In this document: in pieces, positions 7,712 through 15,929 of the stretch | How the letters are laid out: each line of letters opens with the position of its first letter | How positions within the stretch are numbered: the stretch's first letter is position 1 | Source: Bacteroidales bacterium UBA5235 | GTDB taxonomy: Bacteria; Bacteroidota; Bacteroidia; Bacteroidales; VadinHA17 | Reading direction: 5' to 3' | Assembly: GCA_002409145.1 (NCBI GenBank) | Contig: DHUL01000068.1 | Span: forward strand, 8,028 to 37,062 | Length of the DNA stretch: 29,035 nt | Notes under the pieces: model-generated | What the model saw: only the letters and a program-made list of their open reading frames with translations | Databases searched by the model: none | Told to the model about the DNA's origin: nothing | Position numbers and translations under genes: made by a program

Positions 7712-8434
7712 ATGCTGACCAGGACAAAAGCAATACTGCTTCATCATGTGAGATATTCAGACAACTCGCTGATAGCCCATTTCTATACGCAGGAATACGG
7801 GCGCCTTCCGGTTATGGTAAAGGGTATCTCATCAAAGCGCGGCACCGCCAGGTTCAATTACTTCCAGCCGCTGAACATCTTCAATACAGAACTTTATTAT
7901 TACGAAAACAGGGAGATGCATAACCTGAAGGAGATGACTCTTGCCTATATCCCAAAAAGGATTCATGGCGATATCCACCGGACTTCCGTGGCCATGTTCA
8001 TAAGTGAGCTCCTGAATAACGTAATCAGAGAAGAAGATGTGAACAGGTTGTTGTTTGAATTCATCGAATCATCGGTAATCAGTCTTGATGAGATGACCTC
8101 CGGAATCAGCAACTTCCATCTATGGTTTCTCGTTGCATTTACTGACTACGCAGGAATAGGACCCACACGAACAGAGATGACCGGTTGCTACTTTGACATG
8201 CTGACCGGACAGTTCACCCCTCTGCAGCCGATGCACCCCGATTTCCTGGACCAGTCAGGGGCACGGGTGCTGAACCTGCTCCTGCAGATGTCCGCTGAAG
8301 ACCTGGCATCACTGAGGTTGTCGGGCGAAGAACGTTCCGAACTGCTGGCCAGGATGGTGAAGTATTACAAACTCCACCTCCCGGGCATCAGGGAGATGCG
8401 CTCCCTCCAGGTCCTGAAAGATATTTTCAGATGA
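7712..8434 (+). CDS. recO: DNA repair protein RecO
   Basis: RecO works with RecR to load RecA on SSB-coated single-stranded DNA during recombinational repair. The 240-residue product opens MLTRTKAILLHHVRYSDNSLI and continues with a small beta-barrel (OB fold) typical of RecO (FYTQEYGRLPVMVKGISSKRG, about residues 24-44). An alpha-helical domain follows. The zinc-finger cysteines of some RecO proteins are absent; only one cysteine is visible (TGCYFDM), which is common in Bacteroidota. A GTG at 7697 could add five residues, but it overlaps the region where transcription would begin. The neighbour downstream is the GH3-family gene, with no obvious functional link. Confidence 0.9.
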   Translation: MLTRTKAILLHHVRYSDNSLIAHFYTQEYGRLPVMVKGISSKRGTARFNYFQPLNIFNTELYYYENREMHNLKEMTLAYIPKRIHGDIHRTSVAMFISELLNNVIREEDVNRLLFEFIESSVISLDEMTSGISNFHLWFLVAFTDYAGIGPTRTEMTGCYFDMLTGQFTPLQPMHPDFLDQSGARVLNLLLQMSAEDLASLRLSGEERSELLARMVKYYKLHLPGIREMRSLQVLKDIFR

Positions 8435-8451
8435 ACTCCGTATTCTTTAGC

Positions 8452-8459
8452 TATCTTTG
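8452..8459 (+). promoter_or_regulatory. Possible -7 promoter box for the GH3-family gene
   Basis: TATCTTTG fits TAnnTTTG and ends 15 bases before the ATG at 8475. It contains the TTG at 8457 that could otherwise be read as an upstream start. No clear -33 element lies at the usual distance, and part of that region is the recO 3' end. Confidence 0.35.
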
Positions 8460-8474
8460 AACAAAACTTACCCG

Positions 8475-9989
8475 ATGCCATTCATCCCTTCTGTAATTAA
8501 ATGGATCAATACCAAACGACTCTCCCAGATTGACCTGTTCAGAAAATACCCTGCAGAAACCCAGCAGGAGATCCTGACCAGGATTGTTTCAGCGTCAAAG
8601 GATACAGAATGGGGCAGGGAACACGGTTATGGATCAGTGACAACACATGAACAATTCTGCCGGAACGTCCCTGTCCAATCATATGAAGATATGATTCCCC
8701 GGGTCGAGAGGCTGAGAGCCGGTGAAAAGAATGTTCTATGGCCCGGTGAGGTCAGGTGGTTTGCCAAGTCATCAGGCACCACCAGCACTAAAAGCAAGTT
8801 CATCCCTGTCACGCGTGAATCGCTTGAAGACACTCACTACCGCGGGGCAAAGGACTGTCTCGTGCTGTATACCACACTCAACCCTGAAACAAGGATCTTC
8901 CTTGGAAAGGGACTTACTCTCGGAGGAAGCCATCAGATAAACAGTTTCAGCAACAACTCACTATTCGGTGATCTCTCTGCAATTCTGATTGAAAATGCAC
9001 CGGCATATGCCGAACTGATACGTACCCCGCCTGCACGGATCGCCCTTATCGAGGACTTTGAGGAAAAGATGAAGATGATCACTGAGAAGACGGTTGACAT
9101 GAACATTACCAGCCTCTCCGGGGTGCCCTCATGGTACCTTGTACTCATTCGCCATATACTGAAGACAACCGGCAAATCAAACCTTCACCAGGTCTGGCCA
9201 AACCTCGAAGTCTTTTTCCATGGCGGTGTCAGTTTCGCACCCTATCGTGAGCAGTACAGAAAACTTCTGCCTGACCCCAAGATGCATTATATGGAGACCT
9301 ACAACGCTTCGGAGGGATTCTTCGCCATCCAGGATGACCTCAATGACAGTTCGATGCTGCTCATGCTTGATTACGGGGTCTATTATGAGTTCATTCAGGC
9401 AGATAAATTTGACACGGAAAATCCCCGGACACTCAGCATCGGAGAGGTTGAAAAAGGGGTAAACTACGCTATGGTAATCTCAACAGACGGCGGCCTGTGG
9501 AGATATGCCATCGGAGACACGATTGAGTTCACCTGTCTTTACCCTCACAAGATCAGAATCACCGGGCGGACAAAGTTCTTCATTAACGCCTTCGGCGAAG
9601 AGGTTATAATTGACAATGCCGAAAAGGCCCTCGAAAAGGCATGCCTGGGAACGAACGCACACATAAGCGAATATACGGCAGGACCTGTTTACATGGGTGA
9701 CGAAAGCCGCGGAGCACATGAATGGGTGATCGAATTTGACAGGGAACCGGATGATCCCGAGCATTTTACTGAAATCCTTGATAATACCCTTAAAGCCCTT
9801 AACTCTGATTATGAGGCAAAAAGGTTCAGGGATCTCACACTTGCCCGTCCCAGGGTGATAGTTGTTCCCAAAGGAACGTTCTACAAATGGTTCAGGGAGA
9901 GGGACAAGCTCGGCGGACAGAACAAGATGCCGCGGCTATCCAACAGCAGGGAGTTCGTTGAGAGCGTCCTGAAAACAGCCGGCCTCTGA
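8475..9989 (+). CDS. GH3-family acyl-adenylating enzyme (GH3 auxin-responsive promoter superfamily)
   Basis: The family belongs to the ANL adenylate-forming superfamily. Plant GH3 enzymes activate jasmonate or auxin carboxylates with ATP and join them to amino acids. Bacterial members are common in Bacteroidota but their substrates are not known. The 504-residue protein shows the ATP-binding loop SSGTTSTKSKFIPVT (99-113), YNASEGFF (276-283, motif of the YxxSEG type), and RYAIGD (343-348), which holds the ribose-binding aspartate. All three motifs are intact, so adenylating activity is expected; the acid and acceptor are unknown. I chose the ATG at 8475 because the upstream TTG at 8457 lies in a putative -7 promoter box. 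There is no signal peptide, so the protein should be cytoplasmic. A T-rich run follows the stop but no hairpin is obvious. Confidence 0.88.
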   Translation: MPFIPSVIKWINTKRLSQIDLFRKYPAETQQEILTRIVSASKDTEWGREHGYGSVTTHEQFCRNVPVQSYEDMIPRVERLRAGEKNVLWPGEVRWFAKSSGTTSTKSKFIPVTRESLEDTHYRGAKDCLVLYTTLNPETRIFLGKGLTLGGSHQINSFSNNSLFGDLSAILIENAPAYAELIRTPPARIALIEDFEEKMKMITEKTVDMNITSLSGVPSWYLVLIRHILKTTGKSNLHQVWPNLEVFFHGGVSFAPYREQYRKLLPDPKMHYMETYNASEGFFAIQDDLNDSSMLLMLDYGVYYEFIQADKFDTENPRTLSIGEVEKGVNYAMVISTDGGLWRYAIGDTIEFTCLYPHKIRITGRTKFFINAFGEEVIIDNAEKALEKACLGTNAHISEYTAGPVYMGDESRGAHEWVIEFDREPDDPEHFTEILDNTLKALNSDYEAKRFRDLTLARPRVIVVPKGTFYKWFRERDKLGGQNKMPRLSNSREFVESVLKTAGL

Positions 9990-10031
9990 AATCTTTTTTT
10001 CAACAGAGAGAACTACTCCCTCCCTTTTTCA

Positions 10032-10039
10032 TATATTTA
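10032..10039 (+). promoter_or_regulatory. Weak -7-like box before the deoxynucleoside kinase gene
   Basis: TATATTTA matches seven of the eight positions counted in TAnnTTTG (final G replaced by A), 26 bases before the ATG at 10066. No -33 match is visible. It is given only as the best candidate in a 76-base gap. Confidence 0.2.
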
Positions 10040-10065
10040 AACACGGAATTTAACAGTCATTTCTT

Positions 10066-10680
10066 ATGCATATAGCCATAGCAGGCAACATCGGATCAGG
10101 CAAGACAACGCTGGCCGGACTGCTCTCAAAACATTACGGCTGGCAGGCTCATTATGAGGATGTTGATGACAACCCTTACCTGAATGACTTCTATGAAGAC
10201 ATGCAGAGATGGTCTTTCAACCTGCAGATCTACTTCCTTAACTCCCGCTTCAGCCAGGTGCTCGAAATCAAAAAGGCAAAGAACACTATCGTTCAGGACC
10301 GGACCATATACGAAGACGCCTATATCTTCGCCCCCAACCTTCATGCAATGGGGCTGATGTCAACCCGTGACTTCGAGAATTACTTTACCCTGTTCAAACT
10401 GATGAGCTCACTCGTGGAACCGCCTGACCTGCTGCTCTACCTTAGAGCTTCCGTCCCCACACTGGTCAACCAGATTCAAAAACGTGGCCGTGAATATGAA
10501 AGCTCCATCAGGCTCGATTACCTGAAAAGACTCAATGAGCGCTACGAGGCATGGATCGAATCTTACAAACTGGGCAAACTCCTCATCCTCGAAGCCGATT
10601 ATTACGACTTCCCTGAAAACAAGGAACACCTCAGTGAGGTAATTGACAGGATCAATGCTGAACTGCACGGGCTATTCTAG
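10066..10680 (+). CDS. Deoxynucleoside kinase (dCK/dGK-like family)
   Basis: The enzyme should phosphorylate deoxynucleosides (deoxyadenosine, deoxyguanosine or deoxycytidine) with ATP for nucleotide salvage. The 204-residue product starts with a Walker A loop, AGNIGSGKTTL (6-16). It continues with QDRTIYEDAYIFA (77-89), matching the DRS substrate-binding motif with T for S. The arginine-rich lid RGREYESSIRLDYLKRLNERY (140-160) matches the lid seen in this family. Length and motif order are normal. The exact base preference cannot be read from sequence. The gene ends with a strong intrinsic terminator, so it forms its own short transcription unit. Confidence 0.9.
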   Translation: MHIAIAGNIGSGKTTLAGLLSKHYGWQAHYEDVDDNPYLNDFYEDMQRWSFNLQIYFLNSRFSQVLEIKKAKNTIVQDRTIYEDAYIFAPNLHAMGLMSTRDFENYFTLFKLMSSLVEPPDLLLYLRASVPTLVNQIQKRGREYESSIRLDYLKRLNERYEAWIESYKLGKLLILEADYYDFPENKEHLSEVIDRINAELHGLF

Positions 10681-10700
10681 GGATTGCCTTAAAGAAATCT

Positions 10701-10728
10701 AAAAACCATCCATGCGATGGTTTTTTTG
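10701..10728 (+). terminator. Intrinsic terminator after the deoxynucleoside kinase gene
   Basis: A perfect ten-base-pair stem (10701-10710 AAAAACCATC with 10716-10725 GATGGTTTTT) closes a five-base loop and runs into a T tract. It lies 20 bases after the kinase stop and before the M16 protease gene. The A-rich 5' arm means it could also act on the other strand. Confidence 0.85.
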
Positions 10729-10730
10729 TT

Positions 10731-10738
10731 TAATTTTG
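10731..10738 (+). promoter_or_regulatory. Possible -7 promoter box for the M16 protease gene
   Basis: TAATTTTG fits TAnnTTTG just after the upstream terminator, giving a leader of about 35-40 bases before the ATG at 10780. A -33 element at the right distance is not clear. Confidence 0.35.
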
Positions 10739-10779
10739 ATCTGTAAAGTGTTGTCAATGTCTCACTAATTCACAATTAA

Positions 10780-13590
10780 ATGATTATGAAAAGAATTTTA
10801 GCAATTACTGTTTTAGCTGCTGTAAGCCTGGTCAGCGCTGCACAGGCATCATCGGACAAAACCGTACCGGTTGATCCGGCTTACCGTATCGGAAAGCTTG
10901 AAAACGGACTTACCTACTACATCCGCCACAATATGGAACCAGCAGGCAGGGCCAGCTACTACATCATCCAGAACGTGGGCGCTATCCTCGAGAAGGACAA
11001 CCAGAACGGACTGGCTCATTTCCTTGAACATATGGCATTCAACGGAACCCAGCACTTCCCGGATAAAACACTTCTCAGTACTCTCGAAAAACATGGCGTG
11101 GCCTTCGGTGTCAATATCAACGCTTACACCAGCTTCGACGAGACCGTTTATAACCTCAGCGATGTCCCGGTTGACAAACCGGGTCTGATCGACACCTGCC
11201 TGATGATACTCGCCGACTGGTCTGATTTTCTGACTCTTGACGAAGCAGAGATAGACAAGGAGCGCGGTGTCATCCTGGAAGAGTGGCGCAGCAGACGAAA
11301 CGCCCAGTGGAGAATGATGACACAGATGCTGCCAGTGATGTATGAAGGTTCTATGTATGCCAAACGTGACATCATTGGCGACACCGCGGTGATCAACAAC
11401 TTTGACCCTGAAACACTGAGAGCATTCTATCACGACTGGTACCGTACTGATTTACAGGCCATTGCAGTGATTGGTGAAATCAATGTAGATTCGGTCGAGG
11501 CCAGAATCAGAAGCATTTTCTCTTCCATCCCTGCTATTGAGAACCCTGTCCCCAGGCCGGAGAACCTTCTCACTGCAAAGAAAGGGACAAAGTATCTACT
11601 TATAACTGATCCCGAAGCTCCGGCGACAACAGTGAGCCTGCAGATAATTGACCGCGAACCGGACAGGAGGGCAAGGGACCTGGATTATTACCGTGACGCT
11701 TTCGTGACTGCTCTGATGAACAGAATGATGAGTAACCGTTTCAGTGAACTGGTACAGAAAGGTACTCCCCCCTTTATAGCCGGTTCTCTCAGCTATTCTT
11801 CGGACCTTCCAAGAAATTACAATGCTCTCACCCTTGCTGCATATACAAACGAAGGAGAGGAAGCCAAAGGATTTGAGGCTGCGCTGACAGAACTGGAAAG
11901 AGCCCGCCGGCACGGCTTCACAAAAGGGGAACTCGAAAGGGCGAAAGCTACCATGCTGTCCAATTTTGAAAACCAGTACAAGCAAAGGGACAAGATCAGC
12001 AATGACGAATGGGCCTCGCTGATCAAAGACCACTTCCTGACCGGAGAACCCATACCATCAATGGATCTGAAGTACGATTACTACAAATCAATACCGCCGA
12101 CGATCACTGCCGAAGAGGTCACAGCAAGGCTTCGTGAGCTGGTGACTGATGATAACCGGTGCATCAATATCCAGGGATCTGACGACAAGCAGCATCTGAC
12201 TGAGGCCGAGGCAATGGCCATAATAGCAAAAGTGGCAGCGGCCGACATCAAGCCCTATGAAGATGTAACAGGCGGTTCAGATCTTATCTCAGAAGAACTG
12301 AAAGGAGCTGAGATAGTCAAAACCGTCTTGCTGCCTCAGTTCAGTGCCACAGAATGGACCCTCTCCAACGGTGCCCGGGTGGTATTCAAACATGCCGACT
12401 ATGAAAAGGATAATATCACAATCAGCGGATACGCATTCGGAGGATCATCATTCTACCCCGATTCACTCGAACCTGCACTCAACCTCTTCCCGCAGGTAAT
12501 ATCGATGTACGGGGCAGGAGAATTCGACAACGTAGCCCTGACAAAAATGCTAGCCGGGAAAAAGGCATCCGTTTCGCTCGGCATCCAGGAGACCACACAG
12601 ACAGTCAACGGCTCATCCACACCGAAGGATTTCGAGACGATGATGCAATTACTCTACCTTCGCTTCGCGCGTCCCAACTTCAACAAAGAGGCTTATGACG
12701 CTATCATCGGAAGGTTTACAGCAGTAATCACAATGATGCAGAAAGATCCCAACAAGATACTTTCAGATAGCCTTCAGATGAACATGACCGGGTACCACCC
12801 GAGGACATTCCTCCTGACTCCTGAATCGATGAAACGCATCAAATATGACGACATAAATTATATCTACAGTACTGCTTTTGATGATGCTTCGGCGTTTACA
12901 TTCTTCATCACCGGGAATGTCGATGAGAATGTGGCCCGTGATATGGCGCAGCTCTATATCGGATCACTCCCCACAAAATACCAGTCTGAATCATACAGGA
13001 ACCTGGGCATGGACCAGCCTGAAGGAACTGTCAAAAAAGATATCTTCATCCCGCTTACTGTCCCCAAGGCAACCGTAGTGATAAACTATTCAACAGATGC
13101 TGATTACAAACCATCAAATTACCTGGCAATTGATGTGCTGGCAAAAATACTTGACCTGGTCTATACCGAGAAAGTCAGGGAGGAACAGGGAGGCACATAT
13201 GGTGTCAGCCTGAATGCCGGATCGCAGAAAAGACCCGAGGAAAAGTCAACACTGCTGATAGCCTTTGAATGTGATCCGGAGAGAGCTTCCGAGCTCAAGA
13301 AAATTATCTATACGGAACTTGACGCTATTGCCAAAAACGGTCCGAGGCAGGTTGACCTGGAAAAAACTGTCAGCAATCTGCTCAAGACCCGCGAGGAAGC
13401 TCTCCAACACAACAGCTACTGGGCAAACGCTGTCAGTTCATACTACCTTAACGGGATTGATATCAATGACAGCCGTAACTATGCTGATATTCTTAACAAT
13501 CTTACCGTTAAGAAGATGAAGAAGGCGACAAAGAAATTCCTGTCTAAGGCAGATCTTCTCGAACTGGTATTCCTTCCGGAGAAGAAATAA
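10780..13590 (+). CDS. Periplasmic M16 (insulinase/pitrilysin) zinc metalloprotease
   Basis: This is a two-domain M16 protease of 936 residues, the size of PqqL/pitrilysin-like single-chain enzymes, which degrade peptides inside a closed clamshell chamber. A signal peptide ends at about AQA|SSD (residues 23-24), which points to the periplasm. The inverted zinc motif HFLEH is at 80-84, and the third zinc ligand is one of the glutamates in ERGVILEE (161-168). The second half is the non-catalytic M16 repeat and carries EEQGGTYGVSLNAGS near 800, the usual substrate-pocket segment. There is no C-terminal T9SS signal. ATG codons at 10780 and 10786 are both possible starts. Its 3' end overlaps the convergent alpha/beta hydrolase gene by 47 bases. 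Confidence 0.93.
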   Translation: MIMKRILAITVLAAVSLVSAAQASSDKTVPVDPAYRIGKLENGLTYYIRHNMEPAGRASYYIIQNVGAILEKDNQNGLAHFLEHMAFNGTQHFPDKTLLSTLEKHGVAFGVNINAYTSFDETVYNLSDVPVDKPGLIDTCLMILADWSDFLTLDEAEIDKERGVILEEWRSRRNAQWRMMTQMLPVMYEGSMYAKRDIIGDTAVINNFDPETLRAFYHDWYRTDLQAIAVIGEINVDSVEARIRSIFSSIPAIENPVPRPENLLTAKKGTKYLLITDPEAPATTVSLQIIDREPDRRARDLDYYRDAFVTALMNRMMSNRFSELVQKGTPPFIAGSLSYSSDLPRNYNALTLAAYTNEGEEAKGFEAALTELERARRHGFTKGELERAKATMLSNFENQYKQRDKISNDEWASLIKDHFLTGEPIPSMDLKYDYYKSIPPTITAEEVTARLRELVTDDNRCINIQGSDDKQHLTEAEAMAIIAKVAAADIKPYEDVTGGSDLISEELKGAEIVKTVLLPQFSATEWTLSNGARVVFKHADYEKDNITISGYAFGGSSFYPDSLEPALNLFPQVISMYGAGEFDNVALTKMLAGKKASVSLGIQETTQTVNGSSTPKDFETMMQLLYLRFARPNFNKEAYDAIIGRFTAVITMMQKDPNKILSDSLQMNMTGYHPRTFLLTPESMKRIKYDDINYIYSTAFDDASAFTFFITGNVDENVARDMAQLYIGSLPTKYQSESYRNLGMDQPEGTVKKDIFIPLTVPKATVVINYSTDADYKPSNYLAIDVLAKILDLVYTEKVREEQGGTYGVSLNAGSQKRPEEKSTLLIAFECDPERASELKKIIYTELDAIAKNGPRQVDLEKTVSNLLKTREEALQHNSYWANAVSSYYLNGIDINDSRNYADILNNLTVKKMKKATKKFLSKADLLELVFLPEKK

Positions 13591-14425
13591 AACTACGGAT
13601 CTCACGGCCAATCTCAGCGCTGTGGGTTCTTTTGTTGTCTTCCAGATCAAGACAGCATGCGCCCGGTATGAGGGCGGCTATCTCCGTGCCTTCACCATAG
13701 CTGTGGAAACGGTCCTTCGAGGCTACCACAACCAGCGCAGGCACGGAGATCTGTTCAAGACACCCATTCATCCTGTAACGGCTGAGCTGTCTTACAGCCA
13801 TGCCCAACCTGGCAGGATCAGCGGTATCCAGATTCCGGCAATTGATGAGGTACATCTCCAAATCAGTCCTGACATCTATAATGAATGTTCTCATATACCA
13901 TTTCACGAAGGGTACCAACGGCCTGTAGATGTACTTCGCCAGCCTCGCCAGTAAAAGAACCATACCTTTGAAGGGAAATGAACTGTTGGGTTCAATCAGG
14001 AGCACTGCTTCCGGCTTTCTCTGAAGACGGGAAAAGGCCTCGGCAATAACGGTGGCTCCCAGTGAATACCCTGCCATTACATAGGAGTCGGGAATTCTGA
14101 GCTCTGCAAAATGAACTATGTCTGAGGTTATTTCATCTACCGAAAACCGGTGATCAGGGTTGATTCTGGCTGTACTTTTTTCGCGGGTTTCGACATAGAA
14201 TACGGTATGGGTGCGCGTAAGCTCGACAAGCGTCTCCCTGAAGTTTTCAATCAGCGAAACAAATCCGGGAATGAAGAGGATCACAGGTGCCTTCGCAGTA
14301 TGTGGCGGCGAGAAGACTACCGAAAGCAGCTCCACTCCTGTCGGAAGGGGAACATATTCAGCCTTGTAAGTGGCATCCCTATGGCAAAATGGGGAGTAGT
14401 CAAGGGTCAGCGGGTTGGTTTTCAT
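13544..14425 (-). CDS. Alpha/beta hydrolase, substrate unknown
   Basis: The 293-residue protein has the alpha/beta hydrolase fold. The oxyanion-side segment is ILFIPGF (49-55), the nucleophile elbow is GYSLG (S121), the acid is likely D238 (ASKDRFH), and the histidine H268 (RTHS). A complete catalytic triad is thus plausible. No signal peptide is seen, so it probably acts in the cytoplasm. It is last in the run that includes the GH106 and GH28 genes, with a 30-base gap after GH28. A role on an ester released from pectin, such as deacetylation, is possible but unproven; lipase-like or thioesterase-like activity is equally open. Its last 47 bases overlap the 3' end of the M16 protease gene on the opposite strand. 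Confidence 0.82.
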   Translation of the reverse strand: MKTNPLTLDYSPFCHRDATYKAEYVPLPTGVELLSVVFSPPHTAKAPVILFIPGFVSLIENFRETLVELTRTHTVFYVETREKSTARINPDHRFSVDEITSDIVHFAELRIPDSYVMAGYSLGATVIAEAFSRLQRKPEAVLLIEPNSSFPFKGMVLLLARLAKYIYRPLVPFVKWYMRTFIIDVRTDLEMYLINCRNLDTADPARLGMAVRQLSRYRMNGCLEQISVPALVVVASKDRFHSYGEGTEIAALIPGACCLDLEDNKRTHSAEIGREIRSFISSPEGIPVREDLP

Positions 14426-14455
14426 TTGTCAGATTTCCGGCTCAAAAAATTTCCG

Positions 14456-15928
14456 CTATTTCCTTATTTCAATTTCAGCTGACCTGAAAGAAAATATGCC
14501 TTCCTTTTTACCTCCCGGTTCTGAGACCTGCAGTTTCGTAAAAGAAGCTCCGTTTACATCATCAAGCACCACCGCGGTGCGGTAATCCTTCTTTTCGCAA
14601 ACCAGTTTCACATTCTCCATCGAGATCCCTCGGGCATGCCTGATGTAAAAACCCCATGCCGGAAGTTCCTTAAACATCGAAAACTCCGGGTAGTTTGCAG
14701 CCAGCTCAGGCACCTTGTCCAACTCATCGAGCCCGACCTTTGCATAATGGGGATTGCCCCCGCCTGGATAATGTATCTCTATATTCTTCAGGGTAATGTT
14801 CTCTATCAGGGCATCAGGCATTCCAACAATTGCCGAGGGAGAAATATTCCTTGGAAGATCCTCCACCGGACCCTCGTAGTTGTACCCGGCATCCGGTTTG
14901 GTGGCCGGGACCTCAGCATAGACGTTAGATATTGACACCCCGTTCATCCTTCCTTTTTTGCCGGCCCGTCGTTCACCTATTCTCAGGAAGATGACATTGC
15001 CGGTGTTCAGTGACCGCAGGCTGTCAACAACAATATTTTCGACAAATCCGCCGTCAACCGCCGCAAAGGTCAGAGCTGATCTGTATGTGTCAAAAACCAG
15101 GTTGTTGATTATCCGTATGTTACGAAAACCACCATGGCCAACCGTGCCGAACTTTATTCCGTTGGCACTGGTTCGGACTGTATTGTTATAAATAAACACA
15201 TTCTGGCAGACAAACTCCGGACTGTGAGATTTCAGGCAGATGCCGTCATCCGCAGCATCAAAGTATGAATTGGAAACCACAACGCTGTCGCAGTCCACGA
15301 TGTCCACCCCGTCATTGTTCCAGTAACTCTTGCTGTCGACGGTGATGTTGTCTATTACCAGGTTGCGGCACTGGTCGTATTGCTGGTTCCAGCTGCCGGG
15401 ATCCTTCAGCACGATGTCCCTGATCACCACTCTCCGGCAGCCCCTGAAATAAATGTTCTGCGGGCGTATTGTCTCGTTGGGTCTGTCATACTTCAGCGGA
15501 TCCTTCACCACGCCCTTGTGGATCATGTCAACAAGGTTTGTGGCCACCTGGAAGCCCTGCCCGTCAATCACCCCTTTTCCCGTGATGCCGATGTTCTCCT
15601 GATCAAGGGCAAAGATGAGGGCAGTCCAGTTGAAGCTTCTCTCATAATCGAATGGGTTGGTTGACCCTACAAGGATGGCTCCCTCCTCAAGGTGGATGGT
15701 TACATTTGACTTGAGGTAGATGGTTCCGGTCAGGTACCGCCCCACATAGAAGACCAGGCGGCCACCTCCGTTTTCACTGATATAATCAATCCCCTTCTGG
15801 ATAGAGTTGGTGTTGAGTGTTGTCCCGTTTGACTTTACGCCAAACATTGATGCGTTGTAGTCTCTCGCGTGAAGCTGAACTGAAACAGCAGCCATGGCCG
15901 CCAGTAATAAGATCGTGCCTTTTTTCAT
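14456..15928 (-). CDS. Glycoside hydrolase family 28 (polygalacturonase/rhamnogalacturonase-like)
   Basis: GH28 enzymes are right-handed beta-helix hydrolases that invert at galacturonic acid linkages in pectin. This 490-residue protein has a Sec signal peptide (cleaved near HAR, residue 22), FGVKSNGTT at the start of the helix, and repeated short beta-strand turns. The catalytic pieces are present: NNDGVDI (D206), AADDGICLKS (D227, D228) and GTVGHGG (H265). The RIK tripeptide of classical polygalacturonases is not visible, so the substrate may not be plain homogalacturonan. The stop of the GH106 gene is one base upstream of its ATG, which indicates coupled translation. Together they suggest attack on rhamnogalacturonan-type pectin, probably in the periplasm. 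Substrate assignment is inference. Confidence 0.9.
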   Translation of the reverse strand: MKKGTILLLAAMAAVSVQLHARDYNASMFGVKSNGTTLNTNSIQKGIDYISENGGGRLVFYVGRYLTGTIYLKSNVTIHLEEGAILVGSTNPFDYERSFNWTALIFALDQENIGITGKGVIDGQGFQVATNLVDMIHKGVVKDPLKYDRPNETIRPQNIYFRGCRRVVIRDIVLKDPGSWNQQYDQCRNLVIDNITVDSKSYWNNDGVDIVDCDSVVVSNSYFDAADDGICLKSHSPEFVCQNVFIYNNTVRTSANGIKFGTVGHGGFRNIRIINNLVFDTYRSALTFAAVDGGFVENIVVDSLRSLNTGNVIFLRIGERRAGKKGRMNGVSISNVYAEVPATKPDAGYNYEGPVEDLPRNISPSAIVGMPDALIENITLKNIEIHYPGGGNPHYAKVGLDELDKVPELAANYPEFSMFKELPAWGFYIRHARGISMENVKLVCEKKDYRTAVVLDDVNGASFTKLQVSEPGGKKEGIFSFRSAEIEIRK

Positions 15929-15929
15929 G

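Noticed and set aside
9988..9997. T-rich run after the GH3-family gene as a terminator
   Set aside because: No stable stem precedes it; the GC-rich stretch before it does not pair well.
10849..11433. A 194-codon open frame on the minus strand
   Set aside because: It is antisense to the zinc-binding half of the M16 protease, and its translation looks like reverse-complement shadow sequence.
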